A stretch of DNA of 64,000 nt, from NCBI RefSeq assembly GCF_001870905.1, contig NZ_LNDC01000133.1, positions 1 through 64,000 of the forward strand, in the 5' to 3' direction. Below the pieces are notes generated by a model. That model was not told where the DNA came from and made no database searches. It saw nothing but the letters and a program-made list of their open reading frames with translations. Position numbers and translations under genes: made by a program. Below, one piece after another: positions 16,758-25,368 of the stretch. Each line of letters opens with the position of its first letter. Positions within the stretch are counted from its first letter, which is position 1. This stretch comes from Geitlerinema sp. PCC 9228 (GTDB lineage Bacteria; Cyanobacteriota; Cyanobacteriia; Cyanobacteriales; PCC-9228).

Positions 16758-17468
16758 ATGCAAACGCTTTCTGTCGATTCTAACAGAGACCGTCTTCCCC
16801 GTTCCCATCCCTTGCGCGTCGTGGCTTTGGGAGATAGTTTGATTTACGGCTTTGGCGATCCCGAAGGAGGCGGTTGGGTAGAAAGGCTGCGACGGCAGTG
16901 GATGCTCGATGGCAGTCCCGGTCATGTGGTGTACAATTTGGGCGTACGGGGCGATCGCGTGGAACAGGTAACCCAGCGTTTGGAAGATGAATTCCGCAAC
17001 CGCGGCGAACTGCGCAATCGCGTCCCCGATATCATTATTTTATCTGTCGGTGTCAACGACTCTGCCCGATTGCAATCCCCACAAGGGCGTAATTTTACCG
17101 AATTTTCCCAGTTTCAAAAGCAAATAAGCGAGCTGCTGGTACGCGCGCAAAAACTGTGCCCAGTTTTGTTTGTGGGGATGCCCCCCACCGACGAAACGAA
17201 AATGCCTTTTCTCAACTGTTTGTACTACAACCACCAAGACCAATACCGCTACAAAGAAGCAACGCGCCAAGCCTGTGCTGCCCACAACCTTCCCTACCTC
17301 GATTTGTACGACCTGTGGCAGCAACGGGGAACAGCTTGGTGGCGACCCCTCATCGGTCGAGATGGTTTACATCCCAATCCCCAGGGGTATCGAGCCATTT
17401 TAACCGATTTACGGCATTGGGAACCTTTCCAGCAGCTACAACATCGCGATCGCAGCAGAGAAGCATAG
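16758..17468 (+). CDS. SGNH/GDSL-family hydrolase
   Basis: 236 residues with the four SGNH blocks: VVALGDSLIYGFG (nucleophile Ser), VYNLGVRGDRVEQV (Gly), IILSVGVNDSARL (Asn) and GRDGLHPNPQGY (catalytic Asp-His). Such enzymes hydrolyse esters of lipids, sugars or peptidoglycan acyl groups; the substrate cannot be told from sequence. There is no signal peptide, so it is probably cytoplasmic. It diverges from rpoZ over 230 bases. Confidence 0.88.
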   Translation: MQTLSVDSNRDRLPRSHPLRVVALGDSLIYGFGDPEGGGWVERLRRQWMLDGSPGHVVYNLGVRGDRVEQVTQRLEDEFRNRGELRNRVPDIIILSVGVNDSARLQSPQGRNFTEFSQFQKQISELLVRAQKLCPVLFVGMPPTDETKMPFLNCLYYNHQDQYRYKEATRQACAAHNLPYLDLYDLWQQRGTAWWRPLIGRDGLHPNPQGYRAILTDLRHWEPFQQLQHRDRSREA

Positions 17469-17486
17469 GGCAGCATGAGTAGGATT

Positions 17487-17603
17487 TTAAGCGGCCGGGG
17501 TCGCCGCTAACAACACCCACAACCAAGCCAAAGAGACAATTAAAACCGCTTGTAATAGCCGCAGACAAAGATTTTTCCAAAAGGTTATTGTTTTTGGTGC
17601 CAT
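17487..17603 (-). CDS. Possible 38-residue single-span membrane peptide
   Basis: In the 215-base gap between the SGNH hydrolase and the MscS gene, the minus strand encodes a short peptide beginning MAPKTITFWKNLCL. It has one hydrophobic helix (LLQAVLIVSLAWLWVLLAA) and stops at TAA 17487-17489. A second in-frame ATG lies nine bases upstream. TATAAT overlaps the upstream ATG and could be a -10 box, but no clear Shine-Dalgarno is present. The size and topology are like small photosynthetic membrane subunits, yet it matches none that I recognise. Confidence 0.3.
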   Translation of the reverse strand: MAPKTITFWKNLCLRLLQAVLIVSLAWLWVLLAATPAA

Positions 17604-17683
17604 TGGTTTCATTATAGACAAAGGGGTAGGCTAGATTCTCCTGGCACAACCCAAAAATTTCATCTGCGCCTTTAGGTATCGCA

Positions 17684-19534
17684 ATGCAATCACGAGTTCA
17701 AGCGCTGTATCGCCTGGCAATTTGGGGCGTTCTCGGTATGGCGATCGCATTTTTGACTTCTACTTTACCAGTAGCGGCCAAAAATGCTTTTCCTACATTC
17801 AGCCAAATTCCACCCCTTGCTGGCTTGGAGGGGATCTCGCAAATCCTCTCCCCAGTAGAACAAGAAAAGCTCGATATCCGTGCAGTTTGGCTAGATGGAT
17901 ACAAGCTCTTTCACGTTGCTACCCCTGCCCCCAACTCCGACAGCGCCAAATCATCCCAATCAGTCTCCATATCTAGCCAAAGGCGCGTACGAGACATCCA
18001 ACGCCAACTGTACAGTATCGTGCGTAGCGATTTCGACCCCGAGACACTCCACGTTACCTACAAGTTCCTCAACGACCTGCCCGTCATCTACGCCCAATAT
18101 GGTGATAAGCTGCGGGAAATCGATATCATGACCGTTACCCACCTAGATGCCAAACTATCTAGGGGAGACATTACCACCAGAGCGACGGAATTAAGCAATA
18201 TTATCGAGAAAGCCCTGGTACGGGCGAAAGAGCAACGCCAGCCTGAATTTCTGGCTCGACAAAGTGCCCTAGCGTTGGGCATTATCGGCGGTACGCTATT
18301 TCTAAGTTGGGGGGTTGCCAAGTGGCAGCGCTCCCTGAAAAAACGCCGCCAGCGTACCATTGAAGCCATTGAAGCAGAAATGGAAGCAGAAGCCGCCGCC
18401 GCTGCGGAACAAGCCGAGACCGACCCCACACAATCTTTAGAAGGAGAAGCCGGGGATGCGGCTGTCTTTCCCACAACCAGTCTGGATTCGGTTCGGCAGC
18501 AACTGAGCCGCCAACAGTGGTTTACGTTTAACGAGATCCAACGCCGCTTGCTACAAATTGTGCAGTTGGTGCTCTGGGGTGCCAACGTCGCTACCATTTT
18601 AAGACTTTTTCCCTATACCCGTTGGTTGCAACCGCTACTGTTTGCCCTCCCTTTGCGCATTGCCATTGCGATCTTGGCCACTTATTTAATTATTCGGTTG
18701 CTGGAAGCGATTATCGATCGCTTGTTTTCGGCGTTGGAACCGCAGGAACTGGTTGACGAGCGCACTTCCCAACGCATTGCGTTACGTATCTCCACCTTTT
18801 CCCAGGTATTCAAAAGTGTTACGGCATTAATTGGTGTCGGCGTTGCGGTTTTGGTGACCCTCTCCATTATTGGCATCAATCTGACCCCGTTGCTGGCTGG
18901 GGCTGGTATTGCCGGTTTGGCTCTTTCTTTAGGAGCGCAAAATGCCATTAAAGATACGATTAACGGATTTTTTATTCTCCTGGAAGACCAATATGCTGTG
19001 GGCGATGTGGTGATTATCCAACAAATGTGCGGTTTTGTGGAGCGCATGAATTTGCGCATCACCCAGCTGCGAGGCATGGATGGCAGCGTGATTACCATCC
19101 CCAATGGCACGATTACCATGGTGGAAAATTTATCCAAAGAGTGGTCGCGGGTGGATTTGTCGGTGGAGGTGGATTTTTATACCAATGTCGATCGTGCTTT
19201 GGCGGTGGTCAACCAAGTTTGCGAGTATCTTTACTATGACCGCAAATGGCGACCTCTGATGTTGGAAGCTCCCCAGGTTTTAGGTGTTGACCAAATCTCC
19301 CACAGCGGCATGGTGATTCGTATTTGGATTAAAACCCAGCCCATGCAGCAGTGGAGCGTTGCCCGGGAACTGCGCCGCCGCCTGAAAAACCGTTTCGACC
19401 GCGAAGGGATTCACATTGGTATTCCCCAGCAAGCGCTTTGGTTTGAAAATGGATTGGACTTGACAAGAATCAAGCCAAATGGTAAAGGAAAAAGCGATCG
19501 CTTGACACCACCTAGTTCTTCGCCGCAGGAATAG
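17684..19534 (+). CDS. MscS-family mechanosensitive channel with N-terminal extension
   Basis: 616 residues. A signal-like N-terminus (WGVLGMAIAFLTSTLPVAAK) leads into an extracytoplasmic domain of about 170 residues. A membrane helix, a long charged cytosolic helix (KRRQRTIEAIEAEMEAEAAA) and further membrane helices follow. The pore-lining helix reads PLLAGAGIAGLALSLGAQN, and the MscS beta domain has DQYAVGDVVII and VITIPNGTI. It opens under membrane tension to release solutes. The Ala/Glu-rich insert and large N-domain make it longer than E. coli MscS. Transcribed alone. Confidence 0.92.
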   Translation: MQSRVQALYRLAIWGVLGMAIAFLTSTLPVAAKNAFPTFSQIPPLAGLEGISQILSPVEQEKLDIRAVWLDGYKLFHVATPAPNSDSAKSSQSVSISSQRRVRDIQRQLYSIVRSDFDPETLHVTYKFLNDLPVIYAQYGDKLREIDIMTVTHLDAKLSRGDITTRATELSNIIEKALVRAKEQRQPEFLARQSALALGIIGGTLFLSWGVAKWQRSLKKRRQRTIEAIEAEMEAEAAAAAEQAETDPTQSLEGEAGDAAVFPTTSLDSVRQQLSRQQWFTFNEIQRRLLQIVQLVLWGANVATILRLFPYTRWLQPLLFALPLRIAIAILATYLIIRLLEAIIDRLFSALEPQELVDERTSQRIALRISTFSQVFKSVTALIGVGVAVLVTLSIIGINLTPLLAGAGIAGLALSLGAQNAIKDTINGFFILLEDQYAVGDVVIIQQMCGFVERMNLRITQLRGMDGSVITIPNGTITMVENLSKEWSRVDLSVEVDFYTNVDRALAVVNQVCEYLYYDRKWRPLMLEAPQVLGVDQISHSGMVIRIWIKTQPMQQWSVARELRRRLKNRFDREGIHIGIPQQALWFENGLDLTRIKPNGKGKSDRLTPPSSSPQE

Positions 19535-19588
19535 TTGCTATCGAAGTAAAGGTGGAGAGTTTGGGAGTATAGAAGAAACAAAAACTGC

Positions 19589-20059
19589 TCAAGCCATGTT
19601 CCTGGGTGGCTGTTGCCCAAACGCATGCTTGAGCTGAACTTGAATTAAATTTTGAAAGTCTTCCTGACCCACTTCCACACCGGAGGATAAATTTCCTGGT
19701 GTTTCAAAAAAAATCAAACTGTCAATGGTTTTTAAAGCCAGCAATTGGAACAAAATATGGGTCACCGGCATAGAAATGGCTACTGCCTGGGAAGTGGGGG
19801 AGGTGGTGAGGTTTTGGGTAGCGTCTTTGACAGAGGGAAAGGCGTAAATCACCCGTTTTTGCTTTTCTGGTTGGGCGCGGTTGCTCAAGGTGTGGACCAC
19901 CCAGCGTTCGTCTAGATTTTGCAGGATATAGTAGTGTTGGTGCTGGAGTTTGCCCGCGAAATATTTTAAAGCTGGTGCGATCGCTTTAACGATCTGTGGT
20001 GTTTGCCCATCTGGCGGTGCTTCCGCCACCAATTGTTCGATTTGCTGGTCTAAACTCAT
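19589..20059 (-). CDS. Conserved cyanobacterial hypothetical protein upstream of hetZ
   Basis: 156 residues, soluble, no signal or membrane segment. The fold looks alpha/beta: an N-terminal helical region (VKAIAPALKYFAGKL), then HYYILQNLDERWVVHTLSNR and VIYAFPSVKDA, and a C-terminal helix ending EDFQNLIQVQLKHAF. I do not recognise a named domain. It diverges from hetZ with about 125 bases between starts, so the two may share regulatory DNA. It converges on the MscS gene. Confidence 0.7.
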   Translation of the reverse strand: MSLDQQIEQLVAEAPPDGQTPQIVKAIAPALKYFAGKLQHQHYYILQNLDERWVVHTLSNRAQPEKQKRVIYAFPSVKDATQNLTTSPTSQAVAISMPVTHILFQLLALKTIDSLIFFETPGNLSSGVEVGQEDFQNLIQVQLKHAFGQQPPRNMA

Positions 20060-20128
20060 GTCTGTGCGTACAAAATTCTATTGAAGATTATTTACCCCAA
20101 TCTTAATACTAGAGACGGTGCCTTAGCG

Positions 20129-20144
20129 AATATGCTAGGGTTTG
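20129..20144 (+). promoter_or_regulatory. 16-bp element upstream of hetZ, repeated upstream of patU
   Basis: AATATGCTAGGGTTTG is found here, 40 bases before the hetZ start, and again at 21308-21323 before patU. TATGCT within it could serve as a -10 hexamer. The identity suggests a shared promoter or operator; no experiment is implied. Confidence 0.5.
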
Positions 20145-20184
20145 GAAAGAAATCTAAAAAGTCGGGCTTGAGAAATATCCCAAA

Positions 20185-21309
20185 GTGGACGCGATCGCCG
20201 AAACCATCTTCCAACAACTGCAAACCCATACGCGGGCTACAAGCAAAAACTGCCGCCAAGTAGCCGGGCGTATTGCTGATGAAGCCAGTCGCATCTGTGC
20301 GGAAAGCCAACGGATTCAACAATCGGGTGACATCCAAGCTTGGGAACTCCATCTCGCCAAACACCGCCTGCAGCAGTGCCTGCGTTACTATCGGTTGGGG
20401 TCAGAACCGGGGCGTGCCGAATTGCACAGCACCCTCAGTGCCATTGTTTATCGCTACATTGCCCCTTCTCCCAGCTATGCCAGCTACCAAACGCGGTTGA
20501 TGTTAATTGAAGACTTTTTACAGGGATTTTATCTGGAATCTCTCAATGCCTTTCGTCGGGAAGCGCAACTGAGCGATCGCTATTCCCCCCGTTCCCTGCT
20601 AGAGTTGGCGGAATACATGGCCTTTACCGAACGCTACGCCAAACGCCGCATCCGTATTGCCCACAAGCGATCGCAGCAACTGATTGTTCTGCGCGCGCAA
20701 ACCTTTTCCCAACAACACCCGCCAGAAACCTCCGTTGACATCGACCGTGCCTGCGACGGCGTTTCCTCCGAAAATGGCGACGCCACCGCCGATGCCTCCC
20801 TGCAGCAGCTGCGCGACGCGCTCATGAACCAAGAGCCAGAACTCTCCGACGACAGCCTGCGTCAAAAAGTGATTGCCGAACTGCTGCAATACCTGGAAGA
20901 AAAACAACAACACAGTTGCGTCGATTATTTTTGTTTGCGATTGCAAGACCTATCCGCGGCGGAAATCGAAGCAATTCTGGGACTTACCCCACGCCAGCGG
21001 GATTACCTGCAGCAACGATTTAAATATCACTTAATTCGCTTTGCCCTCATGCACCGCTGGGAATTGGTACACCAGTGGCTCGGTGCTGATTTGGACCGCA
21101 ATTTGGGCTTAACCCCCTCCCAACAACAAGAATTCCACGCCCACTGCACCCCAGAAGAGGAAAAACTGTTGCAATTCAAAAAGCAAAACTACAACGACGC
21201 GGAAATCGCCAAAGAACTCGGTTGCACCACCAACCAACTGCAAAAAAAATGGTTTAAATTGTTAGAGCGAGCTTGGGATCTTCGCAATCATGAAGTCATA
21301 ACCAAATAA
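20185..21309 (+). CDS. hetZ: HetZ-family regulator
   Basis: 374 residues closely resembling HetZ, which in Anabaena is an early HetR-dependent regulator of heterocyst differentiation and binds DNA. Recognisable blocks are HRLQQCLRYYRLGS, ELHSTLSAIVYRYI, LLELAEYMAFTERYAKRRI, VDYFCLRLQDL, and the helix-turn-helix-like LTPRQRDYLQQRFKYHLIRFA. A second HTH-like segment, DAEIAKELGCTTNQLQKKWF, lies near the C-terminus. The start is GTG at 20185; an in-frame stop at 20155-20157 rules out a much longer N-terminus. HetZ also occurs in filamentous species without heterocysts, where its role is unclear. Confidence 0.9.
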   Translation: MDAIAETIFQQLQTHTRATSKNCRQVAGRIADEASRICAESQRIQQSGDIQAWELHLAKHRLQQCLRYYRLGSEPGRAELHSTLSAIVYRYIAPSPSYASYQTRLMLIEDFLQGFYLESLNAFRREAQLSDRYSPRSLLELAEYMAFTERYAKRRIRIAHKRSQQLIVLRAQTFSQQHPPETSVDIDRACDGVSSENGDATADASLQQLRDALMNQEPELSDDSLRQKVIAELLQYLEEKQQHSCVDYFCLRLQDLSAAEIEAILGLTPRQRDYLQQRFKYHLIRFALMHRWELVHQWLGADLDRNLGLTPSQQQEFHAHCTPEEEKLLQFKKQNYNDAEIAKELGCTTNQLQKKWFKLLERAWDLRNHEVITK

Positions 21310-21323
21310 TATGCTAGGGTTTG
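21308..21323 (+). promoter_or_regulatory. Second copy of the hetZ-upstream element, before patU
   Basis: Identical 16 bases (AATATGCTAGGGTTTG) beginning in the hetZ stop codon and lying 122 bases before the patU start. It suggests that patU has its own promoter of the same type as hetZ. Confidence 0.5.
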
Positions 21324-21445
21324 AGGAAAAATTGCTGCCCACTTCCCCAGGCAACTCAACAAAAATAAAAACAGCGCCATCAGCTTAACACCCTCAACTC
21401 CCCCATAGGTATGGAAACAAATTTCCGGAGCAGGGGCATCTCACC

Positions 21446-22597
21446 ATGAATAACCACATAGATCGCAATTCAAAAGAGGCTTTCCGGTATCAGTTATTAA
21501 CTTGGCTGTTTCCCAATATTTCCCCATCCGAACTAGACTCGGATGCCAGCAATTCGCCTGCGGCGAGCGCCGACCCCCCCTCTGAGGTCCATAGCGAACC
21601 GTCGGTCAATGCTTCTGCCCAAGTACCAACCGAGCCGCCGCACTTCGACATCAGCGATGATGCGGTGGATGTAGATGCGGAGCTGGATTTTACCGCAGCG
21701 ACACCTGCTTTGGATGGCAGGGAATTGGATATGGGGGATGAAGGGCAACCGGAAAGTTGCTCTCAAAATTTAGGAGAGGAACCCATGAAACTGGGCGATA
21801 TGAGCGCCGTGAAAAATCGATTTCACCAACTCTTAAAAAGCAAATTCAAAAACGAGCTGTCCGAAAACCTGCCCCTGTTTCCTTGGGAAACGCAGGTATT
21901 AGATTATCCAGACCAATTAGAAACCGAAACAGTTCCCAATTTTTGGGCCAATTTTCACTTTCCGGTTTTGCTACCGCAATCGGTGTTTGAGGAGTTGCGA
22001 CACCAGTGTACCGCTGCCATTCTTTCGGAATATCGGCGCGGTGCGAAGTTGGTGGCTACCCTAAAATCCCTATTCCCCGATTGTAGCGAAAGTTTAAACG
22101 ATCTGGTGGGGCGCTTGTTGGTGTTGGAGTCGGGATTGCGCGATGGAGAAGGCAGCGAAGCGATCGCGCCTCGGCAGCTTGCCCAACAGTTGGGGGTTGA
22201 GGGCATTGTCTACGAAGAAGCCACCCAATCCCAGCAAATTTTGCTTTCCCTGCTGGCAGCTAGAGAAATGGTAGATACGCTAATGGTGCGTTTGTCTACC
22301 CAACATACCCACCAACAGAGACACTGGCAAACCCCCGCCGGTTCCATTACCATTGATGTGACCTACCAAGCGCAAATTGGTGCTGTGCGCGTACAAGCTT
22401 ATCTCCCCAGTGGCGGTCGCTTGCAGCTACAAGGAGAAAGCGAACAAGTAGAAGCCAGCCGTTCCCATCCCGGAACCGTCAGCGGGGAACTCTTGGATTG
22501 TCAGCCCCACCAAATTTATTCGCTACAGGTACAATGGCCGGAGCAACAAGAAGCCAAAGAACAGCAACCTATCTTTGCAATTTTCATAAGCGATTAG
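21446..22597 (+). CDS. patU: PatU-family protein (single-gene form of patU5/patU3)
   Basis: 383 residues. The N-terminal quarter has a short conserved piece (EAFRYQLLTWLFP), then a Ser/Ala/Pro/Asp-rich disordered linker. The ordered part has MSAVKNRFHQLLKSKF, LPLFPWETQVLDYPD and a C-terminal beta domain (SITIDVTYQAQIGAVRVQAY). In Anabaena the gene is split into patU5 and patU3 beside hetZ and affects heterocyst pattern. Here it is one uninterrupted gene. It is followed after seven bases by the transglutaminase-fold gene, suggesting cotranscription. Confidence 0.85.
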   Translation: MNNHIDRNSKEAFRYQLLTWLFPNISPSELDSDASNSPAASADPPSEVHSEPSVNASAQVPTEPPHFDISDDAVDVDAELDFTAATPALDGRELDMGDEGQPESCSQNLGEEPMKLGDMSAVKNRFHQLLKSKFKNELSENLPLFPWETQVLDYPDQLETETVPNFWANFHFPVLLPQSVFEELRHQCTAAILSEYRRGAKLVATLKSLFPDCSESLNDLVGRLLVLESGLRDGEGSEAIAPRQLAQQLGVEGIVYEEATQSQQILLSLLAAREMVDTLMVRLSTQHTHQQRHWQTPAGSITIDVTYQAQIGAVRVQAYLPSGGRLQLQGESEQVEASRSHPGTVSGELLDCQPHQIYSLQVQWPEQQEAKEQQPIFAIFISD

Positions 22598-22604
22598 TTC
22601 TCAG

Positions 22605-24986
22605 ATGGTGGCACTGAAAACCTGGTGGGCGTCTTGGCAGCAACAGTGGCGACAGCGTGCGGCGATGGAAGTCGTAGAAGACTCGGTGGCATTGCGCGTT
22701 GCCGTACAAATGTTGGTGGTGGTGGGGATTGTAGCGACGGATGTGGCATCGCGACAGCAGGAATCCCTGCCTATGAGCGTTTGGGCGGTGCCTTTGAGTA
22801 TTGTAGGGGCATCGTGGAGTTGGCGTCAGCGCCACCAGCGTAATGTTGCCATTAAATTTTTACTAGCGATCGCCATGTTGGTGTGTTTGGGGGATTTTTT
22901 CCGCGACTTGCTGCGCAGTCTCAACGACACCCGCTTGGTGTTGGCAGAACTGTTGGTACAGTTGCAGGTTTTGCACAGTTTTGACCTGCCCCGCCGCCGG
23001 GATTTGGGATACTCTATTGTTATCGGTTTGATTCTCATTGCCGTAGGTGGGACCCTCAGCCAAACGTGGGTTTACGGCGTCTTTTTGCTTTTGTTTCTGG
23101 CGGTTGCCTTTCCCACCATGGTGCTCGACTACCGTTCCCGTCTGGGCATCTACCAGGCACCGTTCCGCCAATCCGCCCATTCCCCGCCGGCTGCACGACC
23201 ATCGTTAAAGATGCCGAGGGTTTGGTCGCCACGGCTGGCAGCTTTGCTGACCCCCAAACGCTTGTTCGTCATTTTCGGGGCAACAGTGGCTTTAGGATTG
23301 GCCATTTTTGCCGTCACGCCTCGGTTTCCCGGCTATCAATTCCAAACTTTACCAGTAAGCAATCCCATTGATATTCCCGCCAATTTTGATGCCAGCCGCA
23401 TTGTCAATCCCGCCTACGAAGACAATCGCCGACAGCAGGAAGAGGGAAACGCTGGTGGTAGTGGTCCTGGGGGATTCGGCAGGGGAACTTTATCCGAACC
23501 TGGGCAGGTGGATGAAGAGTTTTACTACGGGTTTAACGAACGCATCAACCAAAACCTGCGGGGGAATATGGAACCGAAAGTAGTGATGCGGGTGCGATCG
23601 CAGATGGAAGGATTTTGGCGGGTTTTGGGCTTCGACCGTTACACGGGGGCTGGTTGGGAAATTTCCCGCAACGAGCAGACCGTCAAACTCAACCGCTCCT
23701 CTTTTTCCTACAAGTTTGATATTCCCCAAATGGGATCGTCGGCAAGAACCAAAGAAATTATCCAGACTTATACGATTTTGGCGCGGTTGCCCAATTTGAT
23801 TCCGGCGATGGCACAGCCAGAATCGATTTATTTTCCTACTCGCAAGCTGAATGTAGGGCCGGAGGGAGGATTGCGAGCGCCGGTGAATTTGGTGGATGGC
23901 ATTACCTACAGTGTGGTGTCGGAGGTTTCCTACCGCGATCGCGAACGCCTGCAAAACGCTCCCACCACCTACAACGAAGAGATTCAAAAACACTACCTAC
24001 AAATTCCCGATGCTATTCGCGAACCGGTTGGCAAAAAAGCGGAAAGCCTGCTTAACCAAGCCAAAACACCCATTACCGCACCTTATGAAAAAGCTTTCTT
24101 TTTAGCGCAAGCTTTAAAACAAACCTACACGGTTAAAGAAGTTCCTTTCCTCGATCGAAACCAAGACCTGGTAGAAGCCTTTCTGTTTGATTGGGAAGGC
24201 GGTTACCCCGACCATTTTTCTACTACCCTCACGGTAATGTTGCGGTCTATCGGCATTCCAGCGCGTTTGGTGGTGGGCTTCGCTGCTGGAGAGTTCAACC
24301 CGTTCACCGGCATGTACGTGGTGCGCAATACCGATGCCTATGCGATGACAGAAGTGTATATTCCCCAATACGGCTGGTATAGCTTCGACCCCATTCCCGG
24401 TCACGAAACCATTCCCCCTTCTCTGGAAGATGAATACGCCTGGAGTACCCTACGGACGTTTTGGCAGTGGGTGGCGGGTTGGTTGCCAACGCCGGTTCGC
24501 TCGGCTTTGCAGGCGGTTTTGGTCGCGATCGCCCAAGGAATTGCTAGCAGCATCCGTTGGTTTATCAATTTGTTTTTCCAAGGCTGGCAGGGATGGTTCC
24601 AAGGGATTATCGTCGCGATCGCAGTAGCTTTTGTGGGTTGGTCGGGATGGCAAGGCTGGCGACAATGGCGCTATCGCCGGTGGTTGCGCCGACTGCCACC
24701 AACCGAACGTATCTACCGAGAAACCCTCGCCACCCTGAGCGCACAAGGCTATCCCCGCTATCCAGCCCAAACCCCCCTAGAGTACGCCCGCCAATATCGA
24801 ATGGGGGCAGCTACCCCAGCCGGCAGCATCGTGGAAGAAATTTCGCAAGCCTACGTCCGCTGGCGTTACGGCAACGAGGCGGTGGATGTTGCGTATCTCA
24901 ACCGCCGGTTGCAGCAACTCCAGAAAATGCTCGCCAGCCACAAGCCGTCTTGGTGGCGGTGGTTGGTACGCTGGTGGCGTTCTTAA
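22605..24986 (+). CDS. TgpA-like transglutaminase-fold membrane protein, catalytic residues lost
   Basis: 793 residues. An N-terminal block of about seven membrane helices is followed by a large extracytoplasmic region, a transglutaminase-like domain (about residues 500-610), a further membrane helix pair and a cytoplasmic DUF4129-like tail. In active relatives the catalytic Cys lies in a GYC-x-x-F motif and the His in HAW. Here the equivalent segments read GGYPDHFST (about 532-540) and DAYAMTEVY (about 577-585). Both the Cys and His are therefore missing, while GIPARLVVGF and the FDP Asp remain. It probably has a structural or binding role at the envelope. Confidence 0.88.
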   Translation: MVALKTWWASWQQQWRQRAAMEVVEDSVALRVAVQMLVVVGIVATDVASRQQESLPMSVWAVPLSIVGASWSWRQRHQRNVAIKFLLAIAMLVCLGDFFRDLLRSLNDTRLVLAELLVQLQVLHSFDLPRRRDLGYSIVIGLILIAVGGTLSQTWVYGVFLLLFLAVAFPTMVLDYRSRLGIYQAPFRQSAHSPPAARPSLKMPRVWSPRLAALLTPKRLFVIFGATVALGLAIFAVTPRFPGYQFQTLPVSNPIDIPANFDASRIVNPAYEDNRRQQEEGNAGGSGPGGFGRGTLSEPGQVDEEFYYGFNERINQNLRGNMEPKVVMRVRSQMEGFWRVLGFDRYTGAGWEISRNEQTVKLNRSSFSYKFDIPQMGSSARTKEIIQTYTILARLPNLIPAMAQPESIYFPTRKLNVGPEGGLRAPVNLVDGITYSVVSEVSYRDRERLQNAPTTYNEEIQKHYLQIPDAIREPVGKKAESLLNQAKTPITAPYEKAFFLAQALKQTYTVKEVPFLDRNQDLVEAFLFDWEGGYPDHFSTTLTVMLRSIGIPARLVVGFAAGEFNPFTGMYVVRNTDAYAMTEVYIPQYGWYSFDPIPGHETIPPSLEDEYAWSTLRTFWQWVAGWLPTPVRSALQAVLVAIAQGIASSIRWFINLFFQGWQGWFQGIIVAIAVAFVGWSGWQGWRQWRYRRWLRRLPPTERIYRETLATLSAQGYPRYPAQTPLEYARQYRMGAATPAGSIVEEISQAYVRWRYGNEAVDVAYLNRRLQQLQKMLASHKPSWWRWLVRWWRS

Positions 24987-24992
24987 AGGCGT

Positions 24993-25310
24993 TTAGAGAT
25001 GGGATTGCAGGCTGGAGATTAACTGGGGGGCTTGCATAGCTCCTTCAAATCGCTGTACGGGTTTCCCTTGCTTGAACAAAACCAAGGTGGGCAAAGCTTG
25101 AATTTGATATTGGGAAGCCAATTGTGGGTAGTTGTCGGTATTGATTTTGACCACTTTGAGTTTTCCTTGCATTTGTTGGTTTACTTGGTCCAAAACCGGT
25201 CCCATCATTTGACAGGGGCCGCACCAAGGGGCGTAAAAATCAACCAGAAGTGGCGTTTCAGAAGCTTTCAGCATTTCTTCAAAGCTGGCAAATTGTTTTT
25301 TGACGCTCAT
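24993..25310 (-). CDS. trxA: Thioredoxin
   Basis: 105 residues from the ATG at 25310. The active site WCGPC lies in VDFYAPWCGPCQMMGP, with the cis-Pro loop ALPTLVLF and a normal C-terminal helix. It reduces disulphides of cytosolic target proteins using ferredoxin- or NADPH-derived electrons. The frame is open to an upstream start at 25331, but MVCPGEF is not part of the family. It converges on the transglutaminase-fold gene with six bases between the stops. Confidence 0.95.
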   Translation of the reverse strand: MSVKKQFASFEEMLKASETPLLVDFYAPWCGPCQMMGPVLDQVNQQMQGKLKVVKINTDNYPQLASQYQIQALPTLVLFKQGKPVQRFEGAMQAPQLISSLQSHL

Positions 25311-25368
25311 AAACTCACCTGGACAGACCAACGCTCATTCTATTTTATCGATTTATTTTCCCGGGGGG

